A DNA stretch of 64,000 nt from Herbiconiux solani NBRC 106740 (GTDB lineage: Bacteria > Actinomycetota > Actinomycetes > Actinomycetales > Microbacteriaceae). Each line of letters opens with the position of its first letter. The first letter of the stretch is position 1. The DNA lies in NCBI RefSeq assembly GCF_001571005.1, contig NZ_BCST01000003.1:124001-188000 (forward strand). Direction: 5' to 3'. The position numbers and the translations under genes are program-made. The notes beneath the pieces were generated by a model that was given only the letters and a program-made list of their open reading frames with translations, was not told the origin of the DNA and ran no database searches. This document shows positions 24,274 to 33,197 of this stretch, piece after piece.

Positions 24274-25110
24274 ATGAAGACAGCGGCAGATCCAAGTCCT
24301 CTCCAACTCATGCGGGACGCGCTCCCCGGGCTGACCGGTGGGCGGAGAAGAGTCGCGGAACTCATCCTCGCCGACCCCCTCGAAGCGGGCCGGAACTCGA
24401 TCACCTGGCTCGCCGAGCAGTCGGGTACGCAGGCAGCCACCGTCACCCGCCTGTCGACCGCGCTCGGGTACAGCGGCTTCCCGGCGCTCCGGGCAGCTGT
24501 TGCGAGCGAGAGCGGTCGCGAATCCCAGGCCGGCTGGGAGAGCGACATCGGTCCCGATCTGACCCCGCAGGATTCGCCCGAACAGGTCATGAACGTTCTC
24601 GCAGGACACGAGTTCCGGGCGCTGCGGAACGCCATGGCCAACGTCGACCTCTCCCTTCTCAGCAAGGCTGCGGATGCGATCGCGTCGGCGAAGCGAGTCG
24701 TCATCTTCGGCGAGTGGGGCGATCGACCTCCGGCGGACGAGTTGTCGATGCGCCTGATGCGCATCGGTGTGCCCGTGTGGTCCCATGAGGGGTCGCACAC
24801 CGCTCGTGTAGGGGCATCCTTGATGACCAAGGGAGACGTCGCCCTCGCCGTCGTCCGCGCCGGCGAGAGCGAGATCGCGTCCTCGTTCCTGAAGGAAGCC
24901 GCGGCCCATCACGCCACCACCGTCATCATCACGGGAGTGCCCGGCGGCCCGCTCGCAGCCGACGCCGATCTGGTCCTCTTCACCGGAACCGGGGGCGGGC
25001 GTACCTGGACGGAGTATTTCGCCGGACGGGCCAGCGACGACTTCCTCGGGGGCGTGCTCTGGATTCTCGTCGCTCAGCGACTGAAGGCCTCGTTCACGTT
25101 GCCCTCATGA
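24274..25110 (+). CDS. RpiR/MurR family regulator with SIS domain
   Basis: Transcription factor of 278 aa with an N-terminal RpiR helix-turn-helix (LTGGRRRVAELILADPLEAG and SITWLAEQSGTQAATVTRLS, residues about 20-65) and a C-terminal SIS sugar-phosphate-binding domain (AIASAKRVVIFGEWGDRPPA to ALAVVRAGESEIASSF, about 138-215). Such proteins respond to phosphorylated sugars. It sits downstream of the galactoside importer and is probably the local regulator; the CTGCAA-type dyads are candidate sites. The start at 24274 has an AAGGG site 9 bp upstream. Confidence 0.9.
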   Translation: MKTAADPSPLQLMRDALPGLTGGRRRVAELILADPLEAGRNSITWLAEQSGTQAATVTRLSTALGYSGFPALRAAVASESGRESQAGWESDIGPDLTPQDSPEQVMNVLAGHEFRALRNAMANVDLSLLSKAADAIASAKRVVIFGEWGDRPPADELSMRLMRIGVPVWSHEGSHTARVGASLMTKGDVALAVVRAGESEIASSFLKEAAAHHATTVIITGVPGGPLAADADLVLFTGTGGGRTWTEYFAGRASDDFLGGVLWILVAQRLKASFTLPS

Positions 25111-25153
25111 GGGTCGGACGACGCGGACCTCGCCCTGAGGCACGGCACCTTTC

Positions 25154-27394
25154 TTACGAGCTGAAGACGCGGATAGCCACGACCATCGCGTACTCCGAGC
25201 CGTTCGTCGCCTCGACGACGATCCTGAGCGCGGACGTCTCGACTTCCCGACCGAGATCGTGGACGCGACGGCGGCGGCGATTGCCGCTCTCGTGGTGCAC
25301 AGCCATCCATTCGCCGTCGACGCAGACCTCGATCCGGTAGTCCCGCACCAATTCGGGGATCACCGGAAACGGACTCCGGTGATGGTGCAGGTTGACCAGA
25401 TCCTCGTCGACGTCGTCGTTGAAGATCAGCTCGACCTTCCGGACGGGCACCACCTCGGACCAGGTGAGTTCGACGTGCTCTTCGGTCCCGTGATCCATGG
25501 GCAGCGACGACCACAGTTGGGGTCCGTTGTACGGTCGGGCCATCCCGCCGCGGACGTTGTCCGCCGCGTAGGCCCCGGTCGCGGATCCGATGTCGATCAC
25601 CGGCGCCCGGCGTCGCAGTTCGGCGGCCGACCAGGCGTTCGACTGCGGACGGTGGAGGTCTTCGGCGGGCGTCCGGCTGAGGAGTCCGAGGACACCGTAC
25701 GGGCCGGGCCGGGGATCGACGACCACCGCCAGGCCTGACGAGCGCCGGATGAGGACGACCGCGTCCTCCGGCTCGGCGGCGAGGTAGCCGAAATCGACGT
25801 CGATCCAGGAGCGGCCGACGGGCACCGGCCGGACGGACCGGCTCACGAACTCGACGGGGATGTGGTTCTCGCCCCCTCCGGTTCGCCACAGTTCGACGAC
25901 CGCATCCGTGGCGTGATCGGCGTCGACCAGGATCCGCGTGCGGCCGAGCTCTCGGTGGACCGGAAGGTGGATACCGAAGTCGTGATCGTCGATCGGATAG
26001 GGAACCGACGAAGCGGAGGCCGCGACGGCGATCCTCTCCAGCGTGCTCGACGCCGTCACCTCCGCCTGGAGCGCCAGATCGTCCGGATGCGACCAGGGAA
26101 CGCCGAGGAGGCTGCCGTCGCCGCGGAGCATGATCTGCTGGAGCTCGTCGATCCGCTGCTCGGCGATCACCCGGGGGGTCACTCCGTCGCGGGCGGCCAG
26201 AGCCGCTCCCACGCCGGCCGCCTCGCCGGTGAGAGCGCAGGTGGCCATGACCCGCGTGGTCCCGAAGGCGACGTGGGTCGCCGAGATGTCGCGACCGGCC
26301 ATCAGCATGTTCGACACGTTCTTCGAATACAGCGAGCGGAACGGGATGTGATAGACGCCCGAGGTGAAGAGGTGCTTCGATCCCTCATCGGAGGAGTACA
26401 TGCCCCCCGGTGGGTGCAGGTCGATCGACCATCCTCCGAAGCCGATCGAATCGTGGAACCTGGTCTGCTGCATGATGTCGTGCTGGGTGAGGATGTGGTC
26501 GCCGACGAACCGGCGGTACTCGCGCTTTCCGGGGATCGAGCCCACCCACTCGAGAGTGAGGTTGTCGGCGTCGAACTTCCCGGAGTTCTTGATGTGGTCC
26601 CAGATCCCGTACACGACCGACCACAGCTCGTCCCGGATCGCCTCGTTGTCGGCGACGGCGTCGAGCTCTCCACCCCACTCGATCCACCAGTAGTCGCACC
26701 CGTTCGCGGCGGTGTCGATCCGTCGGTGCGCCGTGATGGAGGTCGCCGAGATGTCTTTGGTGATCGAGGGCCCGACGAACGGAACCGGTTCGCCCGCATC
26801 CTTCGTGTAGAAGAGGATCGTGCTGCCGAGCATGTTGCCGTCGGGCACCTCGGGCGCCCATTCTTCTCCGTGCACCGCTGCCGCCTCGCGGCCGGACGAG
26901 TACCAGGCCCCGGCGAGGTCACCGACCAGGCCGTCGCCGCTCGCGTCGATGAACATCGGCCCAGTGAAGGTGATCCGCCGCTCCGAGCCCTGCTGCCACC
27001 CCGTGACCGACTCGATCGATCGGCGGTCGTCGGCACCGGAAGCCTTCACCTCGGTCACGTCGGTATTGAGGAAGAGGGAGATGCCTTTCTCCGCGCGGAC
27101 CACGTCGAGCACCACCTGATCCCAGTACAGCGGATTCCCCTCGGGGTTGCGGTACTGGTTCTCGGTGAACAGTTCGCCCATGATGCCGGTTTCGCGGGCG
27201 AACTTCTGCGCTCCGTGGGCGGTCGCCCCGCAGACCCAGACCCGCACCTCGCTGCTGGAGTTGCCGCCGAGCACCGGGCGATTGTTGATGAGGGCCACCG
27301 ATGCGCCGGTGCGGGCGGCCGCGACTGCGGCCGCGACTCCCGCCAGACCTCCCCCGATCACCGTGACATCCGATCGGACGGTCTGCTCCTGCAT
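25154..27394 (-). CDS. FAD-dependent oxidoreductase with C-terminal discoidin-like domain
   Basis: Predicted FAD-dependent oxidoreductase of the FAD_oxidored type, 746 aa. The N-terminal dinucleotide-binding motif VIGGGLAGVAAAVAAARTGA (residues about 11-30) and NRPVLGGNSSSEVRVWVCGA are clear, and MFIDASGDGLVGDLAGAWY is the second FAD motif. The catalytic part ends near residue 440. The last 110 residues (VELTWSEVVPVRKVELIFND to the C-terminus, including YRIEVCVDGEWMAVHHESGN) look like an F5/8 C jelly roll that binds sugars. No signal peptide. Start: AAGGAG 9 bp upstream. Divergent from GH35, so probably a sugar or glycoside oxidoreductase; substrate unknown. Confidence 0.82.
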   Translation of the reverse strand: MQEQTVRSDVTVIGGGLAGVAAAVAAARTGASVALINNRPVLGGNSSSEVRVWVCGATAHGAQKFARETGIMGELFTENQYRNPEGNPLYWDQVVLDVVRAEKGISLFLNTDVTEVKASGADDRRSIESVTGWQQGSERRITFTGPMFIDASGDGLVGDLAGAWYSSGREAAAVHGEEWAPEVPDGNMLGSTILFYTKDAGEPVPFVGPSITKDISATSITAHRRIDTAANGCDYWWIEWGGELDAVADNEAIRDELWSVVYGIWDHIKNSGKFDADNLTLEWVGSIPGKREYRRFVGDHILTQHDIMQQTRFHDSIGFGGWSIDLHPPGGMYSSDEGSKHLFTSGVYHIPFRSLYSKNVSNMLMAGRDISATHVAFGTTRVMATCALTGEAAGVGAALAARDGVTPRVIAEQRIDELQQIMLRGDGSLLGVPWSHPDDLALQAEVTASSTLERIAVAASASSVPYPIDDHDFGIHLPVHRELGRTRILVDADHATDAVVELWRTGGGENHIPVEFVSRSVRPVPVGRSWIDVDFGYLAAEPEDAVVLIRRSSGLAVVVDPRPGPYGVLGLLSRTPAEDLHRPQSNAWSAAELRRRAPVIDIGSATGAYAADNVRGGMARPYNGPQLWSSLPMDHGTEEHVELTWSEVVPVRKVELIFNDDVDEDLVNLHHHRSPFPVIPELVRDYRIEVCVDGEWMAVHHESGNRRRRRVHDLGREVETSALRIVVEATNGSEYAMVVAIRVFSS

Positions 27395-27426
27395 GGCGGC
27401 GGCTCCTTCGTCGCGGACATTCGCCG

Positions 27427-27447
27427 CTGCAAAAGAATAACATGCAG
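27427..27447. promoter_or_regulatory. CTGCA...TGCAG dyad in the FAD oxidoreductase/GH35 gap
   Basis: CTGCA (27427-27431) and TGCAG (27443-27447) flank an AT-rich centre in the 106-bp divergent gap. It shares the CTGCAA left arm with the sites at 18761 and 20815 but has a longer spacer. Weak candidate operator for the RpiR regulator. Confidence 0.3.
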
Positions 27448-27500
27448 GATTACGTGCGAGACTTTATGACGCAAATCATTTTCTAGATGAAGGGGGCACA

Positions 27501-29243
27501 ATGGCGAGCTTCGAGATCGGTGACGAGGACTTCCTGCTCGACGGCGAGCCGTACCGCATCATCGCAGGCGCCCTCCATTACTTCCGGGTGCACCCGGGGC
27601 AGTGGGCCGACCGCATCCAGGCCGCGAAGGAGATGGGCCTGAACACCATCGAGACCTACGTCGCCTGGAACGAGCACGCCCCCCGCCGAGGAGAATTCCG
27701 GACCGACGGCCCCCTCGATCTGGAGCACTTCCTCCGGCTCGTCCAGGAAGCGGGCCTGCATGCCATCGTCCGGCCCGGCCCGTTCATCTGCGCCGAATGG
27801 GACAACGGCGGCCTGCCGGGCTGGCTCACGGCCATGTGCGGCACGGACATCCGGAAGTCGGATGCGCGCTATCTCGACGCGGTGCGTGACTACTTCGAGC
27901 AGCTTCTGCCCGTGCTCGCGCCCCTTCAGATCGATCGCGGCGGGCCGGTCATCCTGATGCAGATCGAGAACGAGTACGGGGCCTACGGCAGCGATGCCGA
28001 CTACTTGGAGACGCTCACCCGGTGGACCAGGGAGGCCGGGATCACCGTCCCCCTCACGACCATCGACCAACCCACCGACTCGATGCTCACCGCAGGAGGC
28101 CTGCCCGGTCTGCACAAGACCGCGTCGTTCGGGTCGAATGCAGCCGAACGACTGGCGACGCTCCGGCGCCATCAACCCACGGGCCCGCTGATGTGCGCGG
28201 AGTTCTGGGACGGCTGGTTCGACCACTGGGGCGGACGGCACCACACCACGTCGGCCGCGGACGCAGCAGCAGAACTCGACGCCATCCTCGCCGCGGGCGC
28301 ATCCGTCAACATCTACATGTTCCACGGCGGTACCAACTTCGGGTTCACCAACGGCGCCAACCACAAGGGGTATTACGAACCCACCACCACGTCCTACGAC
28401 TACGACGCCCCTTTGAGCGAGGACGGCCGCACCACAGCCAAGTACGCGGCGTTCCGCGACGTCATCGCCCGGTACACCGCCGTTCCCGGGATCACGCGCG
28501 AGGACCCGCCGGCGTCCCCGTCCTTCACGAGCCCGTTCGAGCAGGAGACGCGCATCCTCGAAGCGGTGGCCGACGGCCCGTGGCAGCGATTCACGTCGGT
28601 GCCCTCGATGGACGATCTGAACGCCTACCGGGGCTTCGCCCTCTATCGCGCCGCAGTCGCCGGCGGTGGTCGACTTCGATTCCGCGAGGTGCGGGATCGC
28701 GCCCAGATCTTCGCCGACGGCGTTCCGATCGGCACGCTGGAGCGGGAGCACGGAGACACCGGCATCGAACTGCCGAGTGGCACCAGCGATGTCCAGATCC
28801 TGGTCGAAGACGAGGGCCGAGTGAACTACGGGCCCCGCATCGGCGAGAGGAAAGGACTCATCGGCCCTGCGATGCTGGACGGGCGCGAGGTGACGGGCTG
28901 GTCTGCGGTACCGGTGCCTCTCGATGACCCGTCGGCGTTGTCGAGACGATCCGCCTCCACCTCGTCCCGGGCGCTGGGCCCGGTGCTGGCGAGTTCGACG
29001 TTCACTCTGAACGAGCCATCCGACCTCCACCTGTCCACGACGGACCTGGGCAAGGGGGTCGCCTGGCTGAACGGCTGGCCACTCGGACGGTTCTGGAGCC
29101 GAGGGCCCCAACGAACTCTCTTCGTTCCGTCGCCCGCCACCCGTGCGGGGCTCAACGAGCTGATCGTCCTGTCCCTGAGCGGGTCGCCTGCCTCCGATGC
29201 CCGGTGGGTGGATGTCGCCGACCTGGGCCCGTTGGAGTCCTGA
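27501..29243 (+). CDS. GH35 beta-galactosidase
   Basis: Family 35 glycoside hydrolase, 580 aa, without a signal peptide, hence cytoplasmic. The TIM barrel starts IIAGALHYFRVHPGQWADRI; the acid/base is Glu158 in QIENEYGAYG and the nucleophile Glu234 in CAEFWDGWF. The conserved NMYMFHGGTNFG-type motif is present as NIYMFHGGTNFGFTNGA. C-terminal beta domains (about 370-580) include the LNGWPLGRFWSRGPQ motif typical of the galactose-binding fold in GH35. An AAGGGGG site precedes the ATG. It probably acts with GH42 on beta-galactosides brought in by the neighbouring importer. Confidence 0.95.
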   Translation: MASFEIGDEDFLLDGEPYRIIAGALHYFRVHPGQWADRIQAAKEMGLNTIETYVAWNEHAPRRGEFRTDGPLDLEHFLRLVQEAGLHAIVRPGPFICAEWDNGGLPGWLTAMCGTDIRKSDARYLDAVRDYFEQLLPVLAPLQIDRGGPVILMQIENEYGAYGSDADYLETLTRWTREAGITVPLTTIDQPTDSMLTAGGLPGLHKTASFGSNAAERLATLRRHQPTGPLMCAEFWDGWFDHWGGRHHTTSAADAAAELDAILAAGASVNIYMFHGGTNFGFTNGANHKGYYEPTTTSYDYDAPLSEDGRTTAKYAAFRDVIARYTAVPGITREDPPASPSFTSPFEQETRILEAVADGPWQRFTSVPSMDDLNAYRGFALYRAAVAGGGRLRFREVRDRAQIFADGVPIGTLEREHGDTGIELPSGTSDVQILVEDEGRVNYGPRIGERKGLIGPAMLDGREVTGWSAVPVPLDDPSALSRRSASTSSRALGPVLASSTFTLNEPSDLHLSTTDLGKGVAWLNGWPLGRFWSRGPQRTLFVPSPATRAGLNELIVLSLSGSPASDARWVDVADLGPLES

Positions 29244-29260
29244 CTTCTGGACGCGTCGAA

Positions 29261-29285
29261 GGGCCCGGGCTCGAGCCCGGAGCCC
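29261..29285. terminator. palindromic hairpin between convergent GH35 and rhaI
   Basis: CCGGGCTCGAGCCCGG (29265-29280) is a perfect 16-bp palindrome, extended by GGGC/GCCC at the outside. It lies 20 bp after the GH35 stop and could act on both strands. No T tract. Confidence 0.55.
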
Positions 29286-29291
29286 AAGCGG

Positions 29292-29345
29292 GACAACATC
29301 AACGGCGCCGTCCTCGCGTCGGACGGCGGATGGTCGGTGCAGTAG
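29292..29345 (+). pseudogene. remnant of a short-chain dehydrogenase C-terminus
   Basis: Bases 29292-29345 read DNINGAVLASDGGWSVQ followed by TAG, which resembles the conserved C-terminal end of classical SDR enzymes (xxxNGxxLxxDGGWxxQ). No upstream SDR sequence is left: the frame runs back into the GH35 terminator palindrome. I read it as a relic of a deleted SDR gene. The assignment rests on one short motif. Confidence 0.45.
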
Positions 29346-29398
29346 GCGGCGGGCTCGGCGCTGAGCAGCCAGCCGGAGCCGGTGCAAAGACGAGCCCG

Positions 29399-30565
29399 CT
29401 ACGCGCCCCAGCTGGCCTGGGCGCCGCCGACGCGGTCGGCAACGATCTTCTGCTGGTACCCCGATGCCTTGAAGGCCGCGATCGGGTCACCGGCGATACC
29501 GCGCGACTCGCGCCAGGAGGCCAGGGCGGGGCGCACGTCGGTGTAGAACGCATCCATCAGGATGCCGTTGGCCCCGAGCACGTCGTTCTCGTTCTGCGCG
29601 GCGAGCAGCGCCGCACGGTCGACGAGCAGCGCACGCGCCGTCATCTCCTGCACGTTCAGCACCGAGCGCATCTGGCCGACGATCTTGTCCTCGACGTTGT
29701 GGCACTGGTCGAGCATGAACGCGACCGGCGAATCGACGTCATAGCCGCCACCCCGCACGACCTCGAACAGAATGCGGAACAGCTGGAACGGATCCGCCGA
29801 ACCCACGATCAGGTCGTCATCGGCATAGAACCGCGAGTTGAAGTCGAACGAACCCAGCTTCCCCAGACGCAGCAACTGCGCGACGATGAACTCGATGTTC
29901 GTTCCGGGAGCATGATGCCCGGTGTCCAGACAGGTGAACGCCCGATCGCCGAGCGCCGTGACGTGGGCGTAGGAGGTACCCCAGTCCGGGACATCCGTGT
30001 GGTAGAAAGCCGGCTCGAAGAACTTGTACTCCAGCACCAGACGCTGCGACTCGCTCAGCGCGTCGTAAATCTCGCGCAGCGACTCGGCCAGCCAGTCCTG
30101 CCGCGACCGGATGTCGCCCTGACCCGGGTAGTTGGTGCCGTCGGCGAGCCAGATCTTCAGATCCTGCGATCCGGTCTCGTTCATGACGTCGATGCACTCG
30201 AGGTGGTGATCGATCGCCTTACGGCGGATGCCCTTGTCCGACGAGGTCAGCGACCCGAACTTGTAGTCGTCGTCCTGGAAGGTGTTGGAGTTCACCGTTC
30301 CGATGTCGACGCCGAGGTCGTTCGCGTACGAGCGGAGCGCCTTGTAGTCCGAGACCTTGTCCCACGGGATGTGGATGGCGACCTTCGGCGCGAGGCCGGT
30401 GTACTGATGCACCTGCGCCGCATCCGCGATCTTCTCCTCCGGCGTGCGGGGCGTGCCCGGCGTGCCGAAGACCTTGAAGCGGGTACCCGAGTTGCCGAAG
30501 GCCCAAGACGGGAGCTCGATCGCTTGACGCTCGAGCTCAGAGGCGATGTCACTGAACTGCACCAT
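29399..30565 (-). CDS. rhaI: L-rhamnose isomerase
   Basis: Converts L-rhamnose to L-rhamnulose; TIM-barrel sugar isomerase of the RhaI type found in actinobacteria, 388 aa. Characteristic segments are NSGTRFKVFGTPGTPRTPEE (residues about 24-43), VAIHIPWDKVSDY, IWLADGTNYPGQGD with metal-binding residues, LEYKFFEPAFYHTD and TCLDTGHHAPGTNIE. I chose the ATG at 30565, which has AAAGGA 6 bp upstream; the ATG five codons earlier overlaps this site. It overlaps the end of the GH78 gene by 17 bp, so rhamnose released by that enzyme is processed by the same operon. Rhamnulose kinase and aldolase genes are not in the window. Confidence 0.92.
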   Translation of the reverse strand: MVQFSDIASELERQAIELPSWAFGNSGTRFKVFGTPGTPRTPEEKIADAAQVHQYTGLAPKVAIHIPWDKVSDYKALRSYANDLGVDIGTVNSNTFQDDDYKFGSLTSSDKGIRRKAIDHHLECIDVMNETGSQDLKIWLADGTNYPGQGDIRSRQDWLAESLREIYDALSESQRLVLEYKFFEPAFYHTDVPDWGTSYAHVTALGDRAFTCLDTGHHAPGTNIEFIVAQLLRLGKLGSFDFNSRFYADDDLIVGSADPFQLFRILFEVVRGGGYDVDSPVAFMLDQCHNVEDKIVGQMRSVLNVQEMTARALLVDRAALLAAQNENDVLGANGILMDAFYTDVRPALASWRESRGIAGDPIAAFKASGYQQKIVADRVGGAQASWGA

Positions 30566-33197
30566 GGGAAGTCCTTTCACGAGGGATGAGAGTGTCCGGG
30601 AAGACGCTCACGTGGGTGCCGTGCCCCAACTCGACGGGAGCGGCACCGGGGAAGTGCAACTCGGCGGTGGAGCCGACGGGAACCGTGCACGTCACTTCGA
30701 CGCCCTGCTCGCTCACCCGCCAGGAGATGCCGGCTTCCCCGTACGGGGTGAGGTGACGCGCGGCCGCCGATCGGAGGCCACCCCCGGGACGCGGGGCGAA
30801 CCGGATCCGGCGGTACCCCGGTGCATCCGGAGCCAGCCCTGCCACGACACGGTGCAGCCAGTCCCCCACGGAGCCGAGGGCGTAGTGATTGAAGGACGTC
30901 ATGTCACCGGGGTTCACCGTCCCGTCGGGGAGCATGCTGTCCCAACGTTCCCAGATCGTGGTCGCGCCCATCCGCACCATGTACAGCCAGGACGGGCACT
31001 CCTCCGAGAGCAGCAGACTATAGGCGGCGTCGTCCTGGCCACCGATCGTGAGGGCGTCGGAGACGACCGGCGTTCCTGCGAACCCGGTCTCGACCCGTCC
31101 CTCTGCGGCCTGCACGAGCTCGGCCAATCGGGCGGCGCCGGCCCGCTCGGCCTCCGGAGTCGGCCAGAGCCGGAAGGTCGTGGCGAGCGCGTAGGCCGCC
31201 TGGGTGTCACCGTCGGCCCGACCATCGAGCGTCAGGAACCTCGAGGCGAAGGCGGCCTCGACGGCCTCTCCCAACTCGCGGTACGACTCTGCATCCCGTT
31301 CGGCACCGATCGCTGCTGCGATGACGCCGAGACGACGCGCGGAGTGCGCGAAGTAGGCGGTCGCGACGAGGTAGGGATCGGTCGTCGCGCGCTCGGGCGC
31401 ATCGGGCGGAGCAGCGGGGTCGAGCCAGTCTCCGAGCTGGAAGGTGTCACGACAGATGAGGTCGTCACCGGCGCGCGAGTGCACCTCGTCGACCCACGCT
31501 TTCGCACTCGCATACTGGCGGCGGAGCAGTTCGACGTCTCCGGTACGAGCATGCAGCACATCGGGAGTGAGCACGGCGACGTCTCCCCAGACCGCGACCG
31601 GGTCGACGGGTGCGTCCTGCCAGGTACCGAGCGGGAGGTAGGGGACGTAGAACGGCACGGTTCCCCGGTCCGTCTGTTCCACCGCGACGTCCTGCAGCCA
31701 TGACGAGAGCATCCCGGTCGCCGAATAGAGGAACGACGCCGTGGGGGCGAAGATCTGGAGATCGCCTGTCCAGCCGAGTCGTTCGTCACGTTGCGGACAG
31801 TCCATCGGGATGTCCACGAAGTTCGAGCGCATGCTCCAGAGGATGTTCTCGTGGAGCCGGTTCACCGCTGGGTTCGAGCTCTCGAACCAGCCGATGCGCT
31901 CCATATCCGTATGGAGGACACGCGAGACGATGTTCTCGGCTCTCAACTCGCCTTCCCAGCCGGTCACCTCGGCGTAGCGGTACCCGTGGATGGCGAACCG
32001 CGGCTCCCAGGAGAAGTCGCCCGGAGGCAATTCCACCTGGTCGGTCGCCGCCGCTTGCCGGAGCGTGCGGGTGTAGAGCTCCCCGCCTTCGATCACCTCG
32101 GCGTGCCGCAGGACGATCGAAGCACCTCGGGCGCTGCTACCGGTGACGTGGAGCCGCCCGGAGTGATTCTGGCCGAAATCGATCAGCCAACGCCCGTCAC
32201 CCTTTTCGAGGATCTCGACGGGAACCAGTTCACCGGCGCAGCGCACCGGCGGCCCCGTGGGGGCGACGAGCGCCGCGGTTCCCCGGTCACTGATCGCGAC
32301 CGGGCTCCACGAGGGATCGTTCCAACCCGGCAGAGACCACCCCGCGTCGTCCTGGCGCAGGTCGACGTGCTCGCCGTCGTACACACTCGAGAGCATCATC
32401 GGCCCGAACCCGGCCGACCACTCGGCGTCGCTGCCGATGACCACGACGCTCCCATCGGAACGGGTGAGTTCGATCTGGGCGAGCACCGACTGGTCATGGC
32501 CGTACACATCGCGCACGCCGCCCTCGAAGCCGATGCGATCGCGCCACCATCCGTCGGAGAGCCAGAAGCCGATCGCATTGGCCCCGGGCCGGAGCTGCGG
32601 GCCGAGATCGAAAGTGGCGTAGCGGAGACGGTGATGGTAACTGGTCCAACCCGGTGTCAGCTCTTCGTCGCCGACGCGGACCCCGTTGACCTCGGCCTGC
32701 ACGAGCCCGTGCGCGGTGACGTACAGACGGGCTCGGACGATGTCGGAGGGAACGGTGAATTCGGCCCGTACCCGGCTGGGACGCCGGTCGGAGTCACGCT
32801 CCTCCGGCCAGGCCGCTCCGACGAAGCTGCCGACCCACTCGTGATCGTCCAGCAGCCCCAGTTCCACCGTCGCGCTATCGCTCCAGTCGCTGACTCCGGT
32901 TTCCGACTCGCTGCGCACGCGCACATGCACCCGCTCGCGGGAAGCCAGCGTGCGTCCCGGCCAGTCGACGAGGATCTGCTCGTCGCCCGTGATTCGCTGT
33001 TCGGAGACTTCCGCATCCCGGCCGGGCTGATCGATCGAGATCTCGATCGTGACCGCCGTCTGCCGGAAGCCGGGCGGCGCTTCCCGATATCGCCAGGAGA
33101 GCCGCGGTCGGGCCTCACCGATGCCGAGACGTCCGTCAGCGTGGTGCTCGAATCGGACATCGACAGGACGGGGTGTCAGGTCATGGGCCACGGTCAT
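30549..33197 (-). CDS. GH78 alpha-L-rhamnosidase
   Basis: Hydrolyses terminal alpha-L-rhamnosides; 882 aa, typical for bacterial GH78. Order: an N-terminal fibronectin-type region (about 8-140), a jelly-roll domain with LYVTAHGLVQAEVNGVRVGD (about 180-200), then the alpha/alpha barrel with IPMDCPQRDERLGWTGDLQI containing the catalytic acid Glu, and WERWDSML carrying the catalytic base Glu; a C-terminal beta domain ends the protein. No signal peptide, so imported rhamnosides are the substrate. The ATG at 33197 overlaps the permease stop (ATGA), and the 3' end overlaps rhaI. Part of the SBP-permease-permease-GH78-rhaI operon. Confidence 0.94.
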   Translation of the reverse strand: MTVAHDLTPRPVDVRFEHHADGRLGIGEARPRLSWRYREAPPGFRQTAVTIEISIDQPGRDAEVSEQRITGDEQILVDWPGRTLASRERVHVRVRSESETGVSDWSDSATVELGLLDDHEWVGSFVGAAWPEERDSDRRPSRVRAEFTVPSDIVRARLYVTAHGLVQAEVNGVRVGDEELTPGWTSYHHRLRYATFDLGPQLRPGANAIGFWLSDGWWRDRIGFEGGVRDVYGHDQSVLAQIELTRSDGSVVVIGSDAEWSAGFGPMMLSSVYDGEHVDLRQDDAGWSLPGWNDPSWSPVAISDRGTAALVAPTGPPVRCAGELVPVEILEKGDGRWLIDFGQNHSGRLHVTGSSARGASIVLRHAEVIEGGELYTRTLRQAAATDQVELPPGDFSWEPRFAIHGYRYAEVTGWEGELRAENIVSRVLHTDMERIGWFESSNPAVNRLHENILWSMRSNFVDIPMDCPQRDERLGWTGDLQIFAPTASFLYSATGMLSSWLQDVAVEQTDRGTVPFYVPYLPLGTWQDAPVDPVAVWGDVAVLTPDVLHARTGDVELLRRQYASAKAWVDEVHSRAGDDLICRDTFQLGDWLDPAAPPDAPERATTDPYLVATAYFAHSARRLGVIAAAIGAERDAESYRELGEAVEAAFASRFLTLDGRADGDTQAAYALATTFRLWPTPEAERAGAARLAELVQAAEGRVETGFAGTPVVSDALTIGGQDDAAYSLLLSEECPSWLYMVRMGATTIWERWDSMLPDGTVNPGDMTSFNHYALGSVGDWLHRVVAGLAPDAPGYRRIRFAPRPGGGLRSAAARHLTPYGEAGISWRVSEQGVEVTCTVPVGSTAELHFPGAAPVELGHGTHVSVFPDTLIPRERTSHGAVQ

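Noticed and set aside
30566-30580. Upstream ATG for rhaI (five extra codons)
   Set aside because: That ATG overlaps the AAAGGA ribosome-binding site used by the ATG at 30565, which also fits the family start.
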